Assembly (NCBI GenBank): GCA_002495905.1
Contig: DAHJ01000008.1
Coordinates: 525-6,396, forward strand
From: Thaumarchaeota archaeon UBA223
GTDB lineage: Archaea; Thermoproteota; Nitrososphaeria; Nitrososphaerales; UBA57
DNA length: 5,872 bases
Reading direction: 5' to 3'
Below, in pieces: positions 1-5,499 of the stretch. A program made the position numbers and the translations under genes. Under the pieces are notes generated by a model. It had not been told where the DNA came from and made no database searches. It was given only the letters and a program-made list of their open reading frames with translations. Each line of letters starts with the position of its first letter. Positions within the stretch are counted from its first letter, which is position 1.

Positions 1-1233
1 AGTCTCTGTTTGCCACCAAGTATCCACTATTGGACATTTTTTATTTCCAATTACTTCATAATACCATTTCCAAGCTGCAGGGTTTATTGGTTCGCCAACA
101 GTGCCAAGCAATCTCAATGTACTAAGATCATGTTTTTGTGGAAGTTCGTCGCCGTGTTTCATCAAAGCACGTATACCAGTAGGTGTAAAATAAAAAATTG
201 TAACATTATATCGATCAATCATTTCCCAAAGTCGTTCAGGATTAGGATAGTCTGGTGCGCCTTCGTACATAATTGATGTAGCACCATGAAGAAGTGGTCC
301 AAATATGAAGTAACTATGTCCAGTCACCCAACCAATATCAGCAGGACACCAGTAGATGTCGTCCTTCTTGATATCGAAGACCCATTTAGTTGTTGCGTAT
401 GCATAAGTCAGATAACCTCCAGTTCCATGTAAAACACCTTTTGGTTTTCCAGTTGTTCCAGAAGTGTAAAGAATGTACAATGGATGATCAGATTCAAGTT
501 GTTCAGGTTCTACAAAGTAACTGGTATTTTTTATTGCGTCGTTCCACCAAATATCTCGATTTTCAGTCATATTGATTTCAATATTAGCGCGATTTAACAC
601 AATTACATTCTGAACAGTCGAAGTTTGGGTAAGAGCATCGTCAACTATCTCTTTAAGTTTCAATATTTTTCCTCTCCGATATCCACCGTCCGAAGTAATG
701 ACCAACTTGGCTTGTGAATCATTGATTCGATCTGCAAGTGCAGCGGCACTAAATCCAGAGAAAACGACTGTAAATGTGGCACCTATTCGAGTAGCTGCAA
801 GTACCGCAACAGGAAATTCTGGAACCATAGGCATATAAAAAGCAATTTTATCGCCTTTCTTTATGCCCAGATTAAGCAATGCGCTAGCAAAATGGTTGAC
901 GTCGTTATAGAGTTGTTCATAAGAAATGGATCTTTTATCGCCGTTTTCACCTTCCCAAATATAGGCAATTTTATCCTTGTGGTCAGAGTTCACATGCCTA
1001 TCAAGGCAATTGAATGATGCGTTAATTTTACCGCCTGTAAACCATTTTGCAAACGGCGGTTTCCATTCAAGAACTTGATCCCATTCACCAAACCAATCTA
1101 GTTCTTTGGCAATATTGGACCAAAATTGCTCCGAATCTTCAAGTGCCGAGTCGCGAACAGAGTGAAGAGTTGAAGATGAATCTTCGAAATATCGTTCGTC
1201 GACAGGCAGAGAATTTAATTCAGAGTTAGACAT
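1..1233 (-). CDS. acs: Acetyl-CoA synthetase, AMP-forming (C-terminal part beyond window)
   Basis: This enzyme activates acetate with ATP and CoA to acetyl-CoA through an acetyl-adenylate; it is cytoplasmic. Reading the minus strand from the ATG at 1233 gives 411 uninterrupted codons to the window edge, about two thirds of the usual ~650 residues; the C-terminal subdomain with the acetylatable lysine lies outside. The N-terminal ACS cap covers roughly residues 30-85, followed by the AMP-binding domain. Visible motifs are the P-loop YTSGTTGKPKG (256-266), GWVTGHSY (301-308), TVGEPINP (378-385) and DTWWQTET (404-411). The four residues known to shape the acetate pocket in Salmonella Acs (V310, T311, V386, W414) align at V303, T304, V379 and W407, which favours acetate over longer acyl groups. 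It starts 6 nt after the aldolase stop codon and is probably co-transcribed with it. An SD-like GGAG sits 9 nt upstream of the start. The truncation is only the window edge. Confidence 0.96.
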   Translation of the reverse strand, partial: MSNSELNSLPVDERYFEDSSSTLHSVRDSALEDSEQFWSNIAKELDWFGEWDQVLEWKPPFAKWFTGGKINASFNCLDRHVNSDHKDKIAYIWEGENGDKRSISYEQLYNDVNHFASALLNLGIKKGDKIAFYMPMVPEFPVAVLAATRIGATFTVVFSGFSAAALADRINDSQAKLVITSDGGYRRGKILKLKEIVDDALTQTSTVQNVIVLNRANIEINMTENRDIWWNDAIKNTSYFVEPEQLESDHPLYILYTSGTTGKPKGVLHGTGGYLTYAYATTKWVFDIKKDDIYWCPADIGWVTGHSYFIFGPLLHGATSIMYEGAPDYPNPERLWEMIDRYNVTIFYFTPTGIRALMKHGDELPQKHDLSTLRLLGTVGEPINPAAWKWYYEVIGNKKCPIVDTWWQTET

Positions 1234-1239
1234 GAAATT

Positions 1240-2064
1240 TTACTCCAATTGTTTCAGAGCATCTTCAAGTCCGATTTTTTTATGAACGAATTCAGAGTAA
1301 ACCTGGGTAATCTTTGTTGGATCTTCAGATTGCCAGATATTACGACCGAAAACTATACCCTTAGCACCTACATCCAGAGAATCAGAAACCATTTGAAAAG
1401 AATCCCTTAATGTTTTGGTTTTAGGTCCGCCACGAATCATAACAGGGCAAGTAGTTGAATCAAGAATGTCACGAAATGAGTCTTTTTCTCCCGTATAATC
1501 TACCTTAAGAAGATCTGCTCCTACTTCAGTAGCCATGCGAACTGCCAATGATATTATATCTTTGTCACGAACTGCTTGATAGCCTTTTGCAATTCCCAAT
1601 GGTTCAATTATAAGAGGCATTCCATAATCATGTGCTTCATGAGCAATTTTACTCAAGGTTTTTAGATTATAAGCTTCGTCATGGTCATTTTCAAAACCAA
1701 CAAGCAGATAAGTTACAACCGCTTGTGCGTTAAGTCGTACTGCATCTTTTACAGAGAATAAATCAGTATAGTAACCAGATTTCGGTTCAGGTGAAGATCG
1801 CCACAGATTAGAACTATCAATTCTAGCAATTAAGGAAGGAGAATTTCTTCCAAGAAAATTTTCAGATACAACTTTAGCGATAGGAGGCGTGACTTGAATT
1901 GCATCAGGTCCGCCTTTTGCAACCTTGGAAACAGAACTTTCAATATCTTGAATTCCTTCAATAGGACCCATTAGTATTCCGTGGTCAAAAGCGACGACAA
2001 ATGCATTATCATTAGAATTGAACAGAGTATCAATCCTCGATGATTTACCAATATTTGGATACAT
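1240..2064 (-). CDS. Class I aldolase, DhnA/FbaB (DeoC/LacD superfamily), substrate uncertain
   Basis: The 274-residue protein has the TIM-barrel pattern of archaeal Schiff-base aldolases, the family of fructose-bisphosphate aldolase class I and ADH synthase (MJ0400, archaeal aromatic amino acid route). Seen in order: FDHGILMGP (26-34) with the conserved Asp27-His28; GADLLKVDYTG (182-192), where Lys187 matches the Schiff-base lysine; and the phosphate-binding loops RGGPKT (211-216) and GIVFGRNIWQ (236-245). The proton-transfer tyrosine of ADH synthase and archaeal FBP aldolase (motif MPLIAMMYPRG in MJ0400) is absent: the matching stretch reads MPLIIEPLG (149-157), with Glu154 nearby. The stretch around 84-103 also looks longer than in MJ0400. 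Aldolase chemistry on a phosphorylated substrate is likely, but the substrate cannot be read from the sequence. It is first in a two-gene unit with acs and appears leaderless. Calling it fructose-bisphosphate aldolase would be only a family-level name. Confidence 0.9.
   Translation of the reverse strand: MYPNIGKSSRIDTLFNSNDNAFVVAFDHGILMGPIEGIQDIESSVSKVAKGGPDAIQVTPPIAKVVSENFLGRNSPSLIARIDSSNLWRSSPEPKSGYYTDLFSVKDAVRLNAQAVVTYLLVGFENDHDEAYNLKTLSKIAHEAHDYGMPLIIEPLGIAKGYQAVRDKDIISLAVRMATEVGADLLKVDYTGEKDSFRDILDSTTCPVMIRGGPKTKTLRDSFQMVSDSLDVGAKGIVFGRNIWQSEDPTKITQVYSEFVHKKIGLEDALKQLE
1243..1246 (-). promoter_or_regulatory. Shine-Dalgarno-like GGAG for acs
   Basis: On the minus strand GGAG lies 9 nt before the acs ATG, inside the last codons of the aldolase gene. 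It supports the ATG at 1233 as the start and internal (second-cistron) initiation, in contrast to the apparently leaderless first gene of the unit. The match is short, so chance is possible. Confidence 0.5.
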
Positions 2065-2087
2065 AAGAGAGACATAGAATTTAGAAG

Positions 2088-2095
2088 ATTTATTT
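2088..2095 (-). promoter_or_regulatory. TATA-like box for the aldolase-acs unit
   Basis: The minus strand reads AAATAAAT centred about 27 nt before the aldolase ATG. Archaeal TATA boxes sit ~26 nt before the transcription start, so transcription would begin at or next to the ATG, giving a leaderless mRNA. No SD sequence precedes this ATG, which agrees. It is an inferred site. Confidence 0.45.
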
Positions 2096-2114
2096 GTTAC
2101 TAACCTAGGTCAAT

Positions 2115-2122
2115 GCTTAAGT
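2115..2122 (+). promoter_or_regulatory. TATA-like box for the signal peptidase-like gene
   Basis: The plus strand has GCTTAAGT centred about 28 nt before the ATG at 2147, with no SD sequence between. Spacing fits a leaderless archaeal promoter, but the match to the consensus is modest. It lies about 24 bp from the opposing aldolase TATA-like box, so the 82-nt region holds two back-to-back promoters. Confidence 0.35.
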
Positions 2123-2146
2123 GGTAAAATGACGCAAGAATAACAA

Positions 2147-2773
2147 ATGAGAAGAAATCAGGTGATTCTTACAATATTAATATTTGTTTTAGGAATATTT
2201 ACAGGATTAATATTGAATTCAATAGGTCTAAATCCTGGAGGATCAGATTTACAAGAAGAACTAGACTTAGCAAATGAAAATATCAAATGGTTGGATCAGA
2301 ATATTACAAATATGAGAGAGGCAGAAAGAGAAAAATTTATTAAATTAAATTTGAGAGTAGCAGAACTATCAAACATAATATCAGAGAGAAGAGGAATATG
2401 GATAACATCTGGTTTTGAGAATGATGCTCCAGTATTTTATGATTCCAATATAGCTACAATAGCAAATGTAATTTGTGGAACTGCCAGCATGTTACCGACA
2501 TTTGATTGTACAGATAAAGTAATTGTATACCAACCTGAATTGAATCACGTAAAGGAAAGAGACATAATAATTTTTAGTGAAAGGCTAACTCCACTTTGTA
2601 ATGGATATACAGGAGAAAAGATAATCCACAGAGTAGTAAAGGTACATGAAATAGATGGAAAAACATTATTTGAGACAAAGGGAGATGCAAATGACGTATC
2701 GGACAATTGTCTAGTAGAATTTGAAGACATAACATACAAAGTCATAGCAATTGTATACGATGGAAAAATTTAA
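2147..2773 (+). CDS. Membrane-anchored S26 signal peptidase-like protein with coiled-coil spacer
   Basis: The 208-residue protein starts with a short basic end (MRRNQ) and one membrane segment at about 7-27, giving an inside-to-outside orientation. Residues 34-80 are charged and heptad-like, probably coiled coil, with one N-glycosylation sequon (NIT, 52-54). The S24/S26 peptidase fold follows: SMLPT (114-118) with nucleophile Ser114; EKIIHRVVKV (157-166), where His161 takes the place of the bacterial lysine as in archaeal and ER signal peptidases; and KGDAND (178-183) with Asp180 and Asp183. The catalytic set for a Ser-His-Asp enzyme is therefore present. Four cysteines (110, 121, 151, 188) all lie in the outer domain and could pair as disulfides. 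There is no C-terminal membrane segment. Typical archaeal signal peptidases have the serine close to their membrane anchor, so this may process surface proteins other than the bulk of secretory preproteins; that role is inference. The start is supported by the TATA-like box 28 nt upstream. Confidence 0.85.
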   Translation: MRRNQVILTILIFVLGIFTGLILNSIGLNPGGSDLQEELDLANENIKWLDQNITNMREAEREKFIKLNLRVAELSNIISERRGIWITSGFENDAPVFYDSNIATIANVICGTASMLPTFDCTDKVIVYQPELNHVKERDIIIFSERLTPLCNGYTGEKIIHRVVKVHEIDGKTLFETKGDANDVSDNCLVEFEDITYKVIAIVYDGKI

Positions 2774-2780
2774 TATAAAA
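2769..2780 (+). promoter_or_regulatory. TATA-like box for the membrane protein gene
   Basis: TTTAATATAAAA spans the stop codon of the preceding gene and is centred about 25-26 nt before the ATG at 2800. That is the spacing expected for a leaderless archaeal transcript, so the membrane protein may be transcribed separately from the peptidase gene. It also favours the ATG at 2800 over the one at 2818. Confidence 0.45.
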
Positions 2781-2799
2781 TAATTCAAGTGATAAAAGG

Positions 2800-3549
2800 A
2801 TGTCAATAATCGAAAACATGGACATAAGGAGCAAACAAATAGCAATCATTGCGTCATTTGCAGTGATTTATGCAATAATGAGAATAGTGCCCTCATTTCC
2901 AGTAATCGGAGCTCCAGGAGCCAGTTTTTCAATGGCAGATATACTAGTACCAATTTATGCAATAATATTCGGACCATATATAGCAGCAACAACAATTTTT
3001 CTAGGTACTTTCTTAGGAATAGTATTTGGAAAACCTATAATATTTTTAGGTTGGGATTTTTTGCCAGCTACTATGGGAGCTTTATTCATAGGAATGATAA
3101 TTCATGGAAAGAAGATTGTAGCAATATTTCTATTTGTAATTGGAATAGTTGTTTTTAATTTATTACCATATACTGAAATGATGATACCAATCAATGAACA
3201 AATTTCGTTGCCGTATAATTGGTTTCATATTATTGCAGCATTAGTATTATTAACGCCATTAACAAATATGTCGATGAATTGGATTGAAGAAAATTCCAAG
3301 AAGGCAATAATAGGATTATTCATAATATCGATAATCGGAACGTTATTTCAGCATATAATTGGAGGAACAGTATTTGTAGTAACTTTAGGAGTCTATTTAC
3401 AATCAATAAATCCAGATGCATTTCCAGGAATTTGGAAAACAATATTTTACGTCTACCCTATTGAAAGATTAGCAATTGCGGTAATTTCGGCAATTGTTGC
3501 AACGCCAATATTGAGATCAATTAAACCAATATGGTCAAAATCAGTTTAG
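2800..3549 (+). CDS. Polytopic membrane protein, probable ECF-transporter S-component-like
   Basis: The 249-residue protein is very hydrophobic, with about seven to nine membrane segments (roughly 13-31, 45-62, 63-82, 86-102, 105-124, 141-156, 168-200 as one or two, 216-237). The N-terminal pattern resembles substrate-binding S components of energy-coupling-factor vitamin transporters: a helix ending in a Pro-rich turn (31-40), then SMADILVPIYAIIFGPYIAA (44-63) and a Gly-rich helix. The end, YPIERLAIAVISAIVATPIL (219-238), resembles their last helix. It is longer than the usual ~170-200 residues. No EcfA ATPase or EcfT gene is in the window, so it would have to share a module encoded elsewhere. 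It lies 26 nt after the peptidase gene and overlaps coaBC tail to tail by 9 bp. The substrate is unknown; the family call rests on pattern recall only, and a plain uncharacterised membrane protein remains possible. Confidence 0.5.
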   Translation: MSIIENMDIRSKQIAIIASFAVIYAIMRIVPSFPVIGAPGASFSMADILVPIYAIIFGPYIAATTIFLGTFLGIVFGKPIIFLGWDFLPATMGALFIGMIIHGKKIVAIFLFVIGIVVFNLLPYTEMMIPINEQISLPYNWFHIIAALVLLTPLTNMSMNWIEENSKKAIIGLFIISIIGTLFQHIIGGTVFVVTLGVYLQSINPDAFPGIWKTIFYVYPIERLAIAVISAIVATPILRSIKPIWSKSV

Positions 3550-4770
3550 AATTTTTAGAATTTGATCAATAATAGATTTTGAAAGTTTTTTCTTAGAAGC
3601 ATAAGCAAAATTAAAAGAATCATCACGAGTAAACATAGTCAATTCGTTGTAATCAGAAGAGAAACCGGCATCATTCCTAGAGACATCGTTAACAATTATG
3701 AAATCTGCGTTAGAATCATCGAATATCTCAGAAATTGCATGAGAAACACTATCAGAGTCATTGCCATATAATGCTTTAAAGGCAATTAATTTTGTTGATG
3801 GAGAAATTTGCTTAATCGAATTAATGATTTTTGGGTAAGATTCTAATTCAAGATTTAATGAACTTTTGCTTCTAGATGAGATTTTATCATCAAATGGGCG
3901 AACTATCCTAAAATCAGAAGGTGCAGCTGATGCAAAATAAAAATCATAATTATTATTAGATAATTCAGAGGTTGTTACATCAAATAATTCCTGAAAAGAA
4001 GAAACACGAAGAGTACGTATCGATATAGGAGGAGTTTCAGTTCCTTCGCCATAGATTAATGTAACATCAGCACCGCGTCGTTTGGCTTCATTTGCAAGAT
4101 ATAAACCAGTTTTTCCAGAAGATTTGTTAGTAATAATACGAATAGGATCGATTTTTTCAACAGTAGGACCTGCAGTAATCAGAATATTTTTGCCAGAAAG
4201 ATCTTGTACAAATAATTCATTCAACATTTCCTTAAAAATATCATCAAAGCTGGCCATTTTTGCCTTGTTGTGTTCAAAAATCGGAGAAACAAACCTCACA
4301 CCATTTTTTTTGAGAAGAGAAATGTTGTTTTGAAGGATTGGATTTTCAAACATGGGTTCATGCATACCTGGAGCAATAAGAATAGGTACATTAGAACCTA
4401 ATGCAACAGTGCAGATAGTGGATATAGTATCATCAGAGATACCTTGAGCGAGTTTTCCTATTGCATTAGACGTACAGGGAGCAACAAGTATCAAATCAAC
4501 ACTATCGAGATCTCCATTTGCAAGTTTGACATGTTCCATTTTACCAGTCAAGGAAGTAATTGTTTCATTGCCTGTAGCCCAATGGAGTAATTCTGGACCA
4601 ATCAATTTAGAGGCAGAATGACTGAGTACGGGAATAACATCAGCTCCGTGTTTAATCAATTCACGAGCAATTCGTGGGGATTCCATAGAAGAAACACTGC
4701 CGGTTACACAAAGCAAGATTTTCTTTCCTTCAAGTTCTTGGCCATTAATTGAAGAAATATCAATAGTCAT
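3541..4770 (-). CDS. coaBC: Bifunctional phosphopantothenoylcysteine decarboxylase / phosphopantothenate-cysteine ligase
   Basis: The protein joins cysteine to 4'-phosphopantothenate and decarboxylates the product to 4'-phosphopantetheine, two steps of cytoplasmic coenzyme A synthesis. Its 409 residues match the usual fusion length. The N-terminal flavoprotein half (about 15-185) has the flavin-binding start LLCVTGSVSS (19-28), the active-site His80 in MEHVKLA, LVAPCTSNAIGKLAQGISDD (95-114) and APGMHEPM (133-140), where His137 replaces the Asn of bacterial PAMN. The cysteine-bearing flap of bacterial CoaC is replaced by FEHNKAKMAS (165-174). The C-terminal synthetase half has ITAGPTVEKIDPIR (198-211), ITNKSSGKTG (213-222) with the conserved Asn215, ASAAPSDFR (280-288) and Lys296-Ile297. 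Archaea reach phosphopantothenate by pantoate kinase and phosphopantothenate synthetase, which are not in this window. The ATG at 4770 is backed by a TATA-like box about 27 nt upstream. The TGA stop overlaps the facing membrane protein gene by 9 bp. Confidence 0.95.
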   Translation of the reverse strand: MTIDISSINGQELEGKKILLCVTGSVSSMESPRIARELIKHGADVIPVLSHSASKLIGPELLHWATGNETITSLTGKMEHVKLANGDLDSVDLILVAPCTSNAIGKLAQGISDDTISTICTVALGSNVPILIAPGMHEPMFENPILQNNISLLKKNGVRFVSPIFEHNKAKMASFDDIFKEMLNELFVQDLSGKNILITAGPTVEKIDPIRIITNKSSGKTGLYLANEAKRRGADVTLIYGEGTETPPISIRTLRVSSFQELFDVTTSELSNNNYDFYFASAAPSDFRIVRPFDDKISSRSKSSLNLELESYPKIINSIKQISPSTKLIAFKALYGNDSDSVSHAISEIFDDSNADFIIVNDVSRNDAGFSSDYNELTMFTRDDSFNFAYASKKKLSKSIIDQILKILN

Positions 4771-4794
4771 AGGAGTTAAGTAAAGTATTTTCTG

Positions 4795-4801
4795 TAATAA
4801 A
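4795..4801 (-). promoter_or_regulatory. TATA-like box for coaBC
   Basis: The minus strand reads TTTATTA within a longer T-run, centred about 27-28 nt before the coaBC ATG, which fits a leaderless transcript. A second AT-rich stretch nearer the gene (about 4781-4790) is too close to the ATG to set such a start. Confidence 0.4.
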
Positions 4802-4817
4802 AAAACTTGGTTCAGGA

Positions 4818-4825
4818 TTTAAATA
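4818..4825 (+). promoter_or_regulatory. TATA box TTTAAATA for the small helical protein gene
   Basis: TTTAAATA is the best TATA-box match in the window. Its centre is about 25-26 nt before the ATG at 4847 but only about 10 nt before the in-frame ATG at 4832, so transcription should begin at or next to the second ATG. It therefore decides the start of the downstream gene. Confidence 0.6.
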
Positions 4826-4846
4826 GCCAAAATGAGTCTAAGAGTT

Positions 4847-5008
4847 ATGGAAAAAATAACCAATGAAGAGCGTCTGAACGCCATAGCGGCGGAACTTCAG
4901 AGTCTTTTCATTGAATTTGAAGATTTATACAAAGAATCTCTGGAAAAGATGGACAAGATGACTGAAGAAGTTAATGAAGAATTATCTTCCCAGGAAGAAA
5001 ATAAATAA
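4847..5008 (+). CDS. Small acidic helical protein of unknown function (53 aa)
   Basis: The gene was read directly: 53 codons ending in TAA at 5006-5008. The product (MEKITNEERLNAIAAE at the start, EELSSQEENK at the end) is acidic, without cysteine, tryptophan or glycine, and almost wholly predicted helix, with hydrophobic residues spaced as in a coiled coil over about 9-45. I do not recognise a family. An in-frame ATG at 4832 would add five residues, but the TATA box at 4818-4825 is placed for a leaderless start at 4847. It lies 42 nt upstream of the PDCD5 gene, where many archaea carry rps19e; this protein is not S19e. Its position suggests a link to translation, or it may simply be a neighbour with its own promoter. 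A dimeric or partner-binding helix is the most that the sequence supports. Confidence 0.72.
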   Translation: MEKITNEERLNAIAAELQSLFIEFEDLYKESLEKMDKMTEEVNEELSSQEENK

Positions 5009-5010
5009 AA

Positions 5011-5027
5011 ACTTAATAAGAAATAAT
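5011..5027 (+). promoter_or_regulatory. AT-rich candidate promoter for the pdcd5-rpl39e-rpl31e operon
   Basis: Two overlapping TATA-like cores lie here: CTTAATAAG (about 5012-5020), giving a start near 5042, and AAATAAT (5021-5027), giving a start at the ATG at 5051. The sequence cannot separate them, and read-through from the small gene upstream is also possible. Confidence 0.35.
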
Positions 5028-5039
5028 CGGTTTGAATAT

Positions 5040-5044
5040 AGGTG
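5040..5044 (+). promoter_or_regulatory. Shine-Dalgarno AGGTG deciding the pdcd5 start
   Basis: AGGTG is complementary to the archaeal 16S rRNA 3' end and sits 6 nt before the ATG at 5051. The GTG at 5042 is part of this site, so it is more likely ribosome-binding sequence than an alternative start codon adding three residues. Confidence 0.55.
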
Positions 5045-5050
5045 TTAAAG

Positions 5051-5344
5051 ATGGCTGAGATAAATAGCAACAATAATAATGAACGATCAACAGCAGCAGA
5101 TGCTCAGCAAAAAGAAGACGTAATGAGAGAACAAATGCTCAAGGTATTATTAACTACAGAAGCACGAGAAAGATTAGCAAACATTAGAATGGTAAAACCT
5201 GATATTGCAAGATTAATAGAAAATCAAATTATTCAATTAGCATCATCAGGAAAGATTCAAAAATCAATTACTGATGATGAAATTAAGGAATTTTTATCAT
5301 CATTCCAAAAACCTCAAAAGGATTTTAAAATAAAGTGGGCATAA
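5051..5344 (+). CDS. PDCD5 (TFAR19) family DNA/ribosome-associated protein
   Basis: The 97-residue protein matches the archaeal homologues of eukaryotic programmed cell death 5, commonly annotated as DNA-binding proteins; their cellular role in archaea is unsettled, and the gene location points to translation or protein folding. A flexible Asn/Gln-rich tail (about 1-22) precedes the conserved three-helix core: REQMLKVLLTTEARERLANI (26-45), the VKPDIARLIENQIIQLA segment (48-64), GKIQKSITDDEIKEFL (67-82) and the basic end KDFKIKW (90-96). The length is within one or two dozen residues of other archaeal members. The start is set at the ATG at 5051 because AGGTG lies 6 nt upstream; an upstream in-frame GTG (5042) would overlap that site. 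Its TAA stop overlaps the rpl39e ATG by one base, so the two are translationally coupled. Confidence 0.94.
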   Translation: MAEINSNNNNERSTAADAQQKEDVMREQMLKVLLTTEARERLANIRMVKPDIARLIENQIIQLASSGKIQKSITDDEIKEFLSSFQKPQKDFKIKWA

Positions 5345-5499
5345 TGTCAAAATTAACATCTGGAATTAAAAAAAGACTAATGAAGAAACGAAATCAAAAC
5401 AGTGCAGTTCCTACTTGGGTAGTTGTTAAAACAAAAAGAGGAGTAACAACAAATCCTAAACGTAGAAGCTGGAGAAGAACTAAACTAAAGGTGAAATAG
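5344..5499 (+). CDS. rpl39e: 50S ribosomal protein L39e
   Basis: The gene was read directly as 51 codons ending in TAG. L39e is one of the smallest large-subunit proteins, lining the peptide exit tunnel in archaea and eukaryotes and absent from bacteria. The product is strongly basic, with the family pattern of a Lys-rich N-terminal helix (GIKKRLMKKRNQN, 7-19), VPTWVVVKT (22-30) and the Arg-rich end NPKRRSWRRTKLKVK (37-51). The length is typical (50-51). Its ATG overlaps the pdcd5 stop as TAATG, and no clear SD precedes it, so it probably relies on reinitiation after pdcd5. The following rpl31e gene begins directly after its stop codon. Confidence 0.96.
   Translation: MSKLTSGIKKRLMKKRNQNSAVPTWVVVKTKRGVTTNPKRRSWRRTKLKVK
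5488..5494 (+). promoter_or_regulatory. Strong Shine-Dalgarno AAGGTGA for rpl31e
   Basis: AAGGTGA lies inside the last codons of rpl39e, 5 nt before the rpl31e ATG, and is a long match to the archaeal anti-SD. It supports the rpl31e start and suggests efficient internal initiation. Confidence 0.7.

Noticed and set aside
10..575. Plus-strand open frames at 10-276 and 390-575
   Set aside because: They lie antisense within acs, whose frame has all family motifs; the predicted products have no recognisable features.
1047..1229. Plus-strand 60-codon open frame opposite the acs start
   Set aside because: It is antisense to the conserved N-terminal part of acs, with no promoter or SD; a shadow frame.
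2545..2745. Minus-strand open frame of 66 codons
   Set aside because: It is antisense to the catalytic motifs of the S26 peptidase-like gene.
2774..2799. A structured RNA or terminator in the gap after the peptidase-like gene
   Set aside because: The 26-nt gap shows no inverted repeat; it is AT-rich and better explained as promoter sequence for the next gene.
4082..4333. Plus-strand open frame of 83 codons
   Set aside because: It is antisense to the middle of coaBC, which carries conserved motifs on the other strand.
4832..4846. ATG at 4832 as the start of the small helical protein
   Set aside because: It lies only about 10 nt from the TATA box centre, too close to be transcribed; the ATG at 4847 has the right spacing.
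5042..5050. GTG at 5042 as the start of the PDCD5 gene
   Set aside because: The GTG is part of the AGGTG ribosome-binding site for the ATG at 5051, and the extra residues (MLK) are not part of the family.
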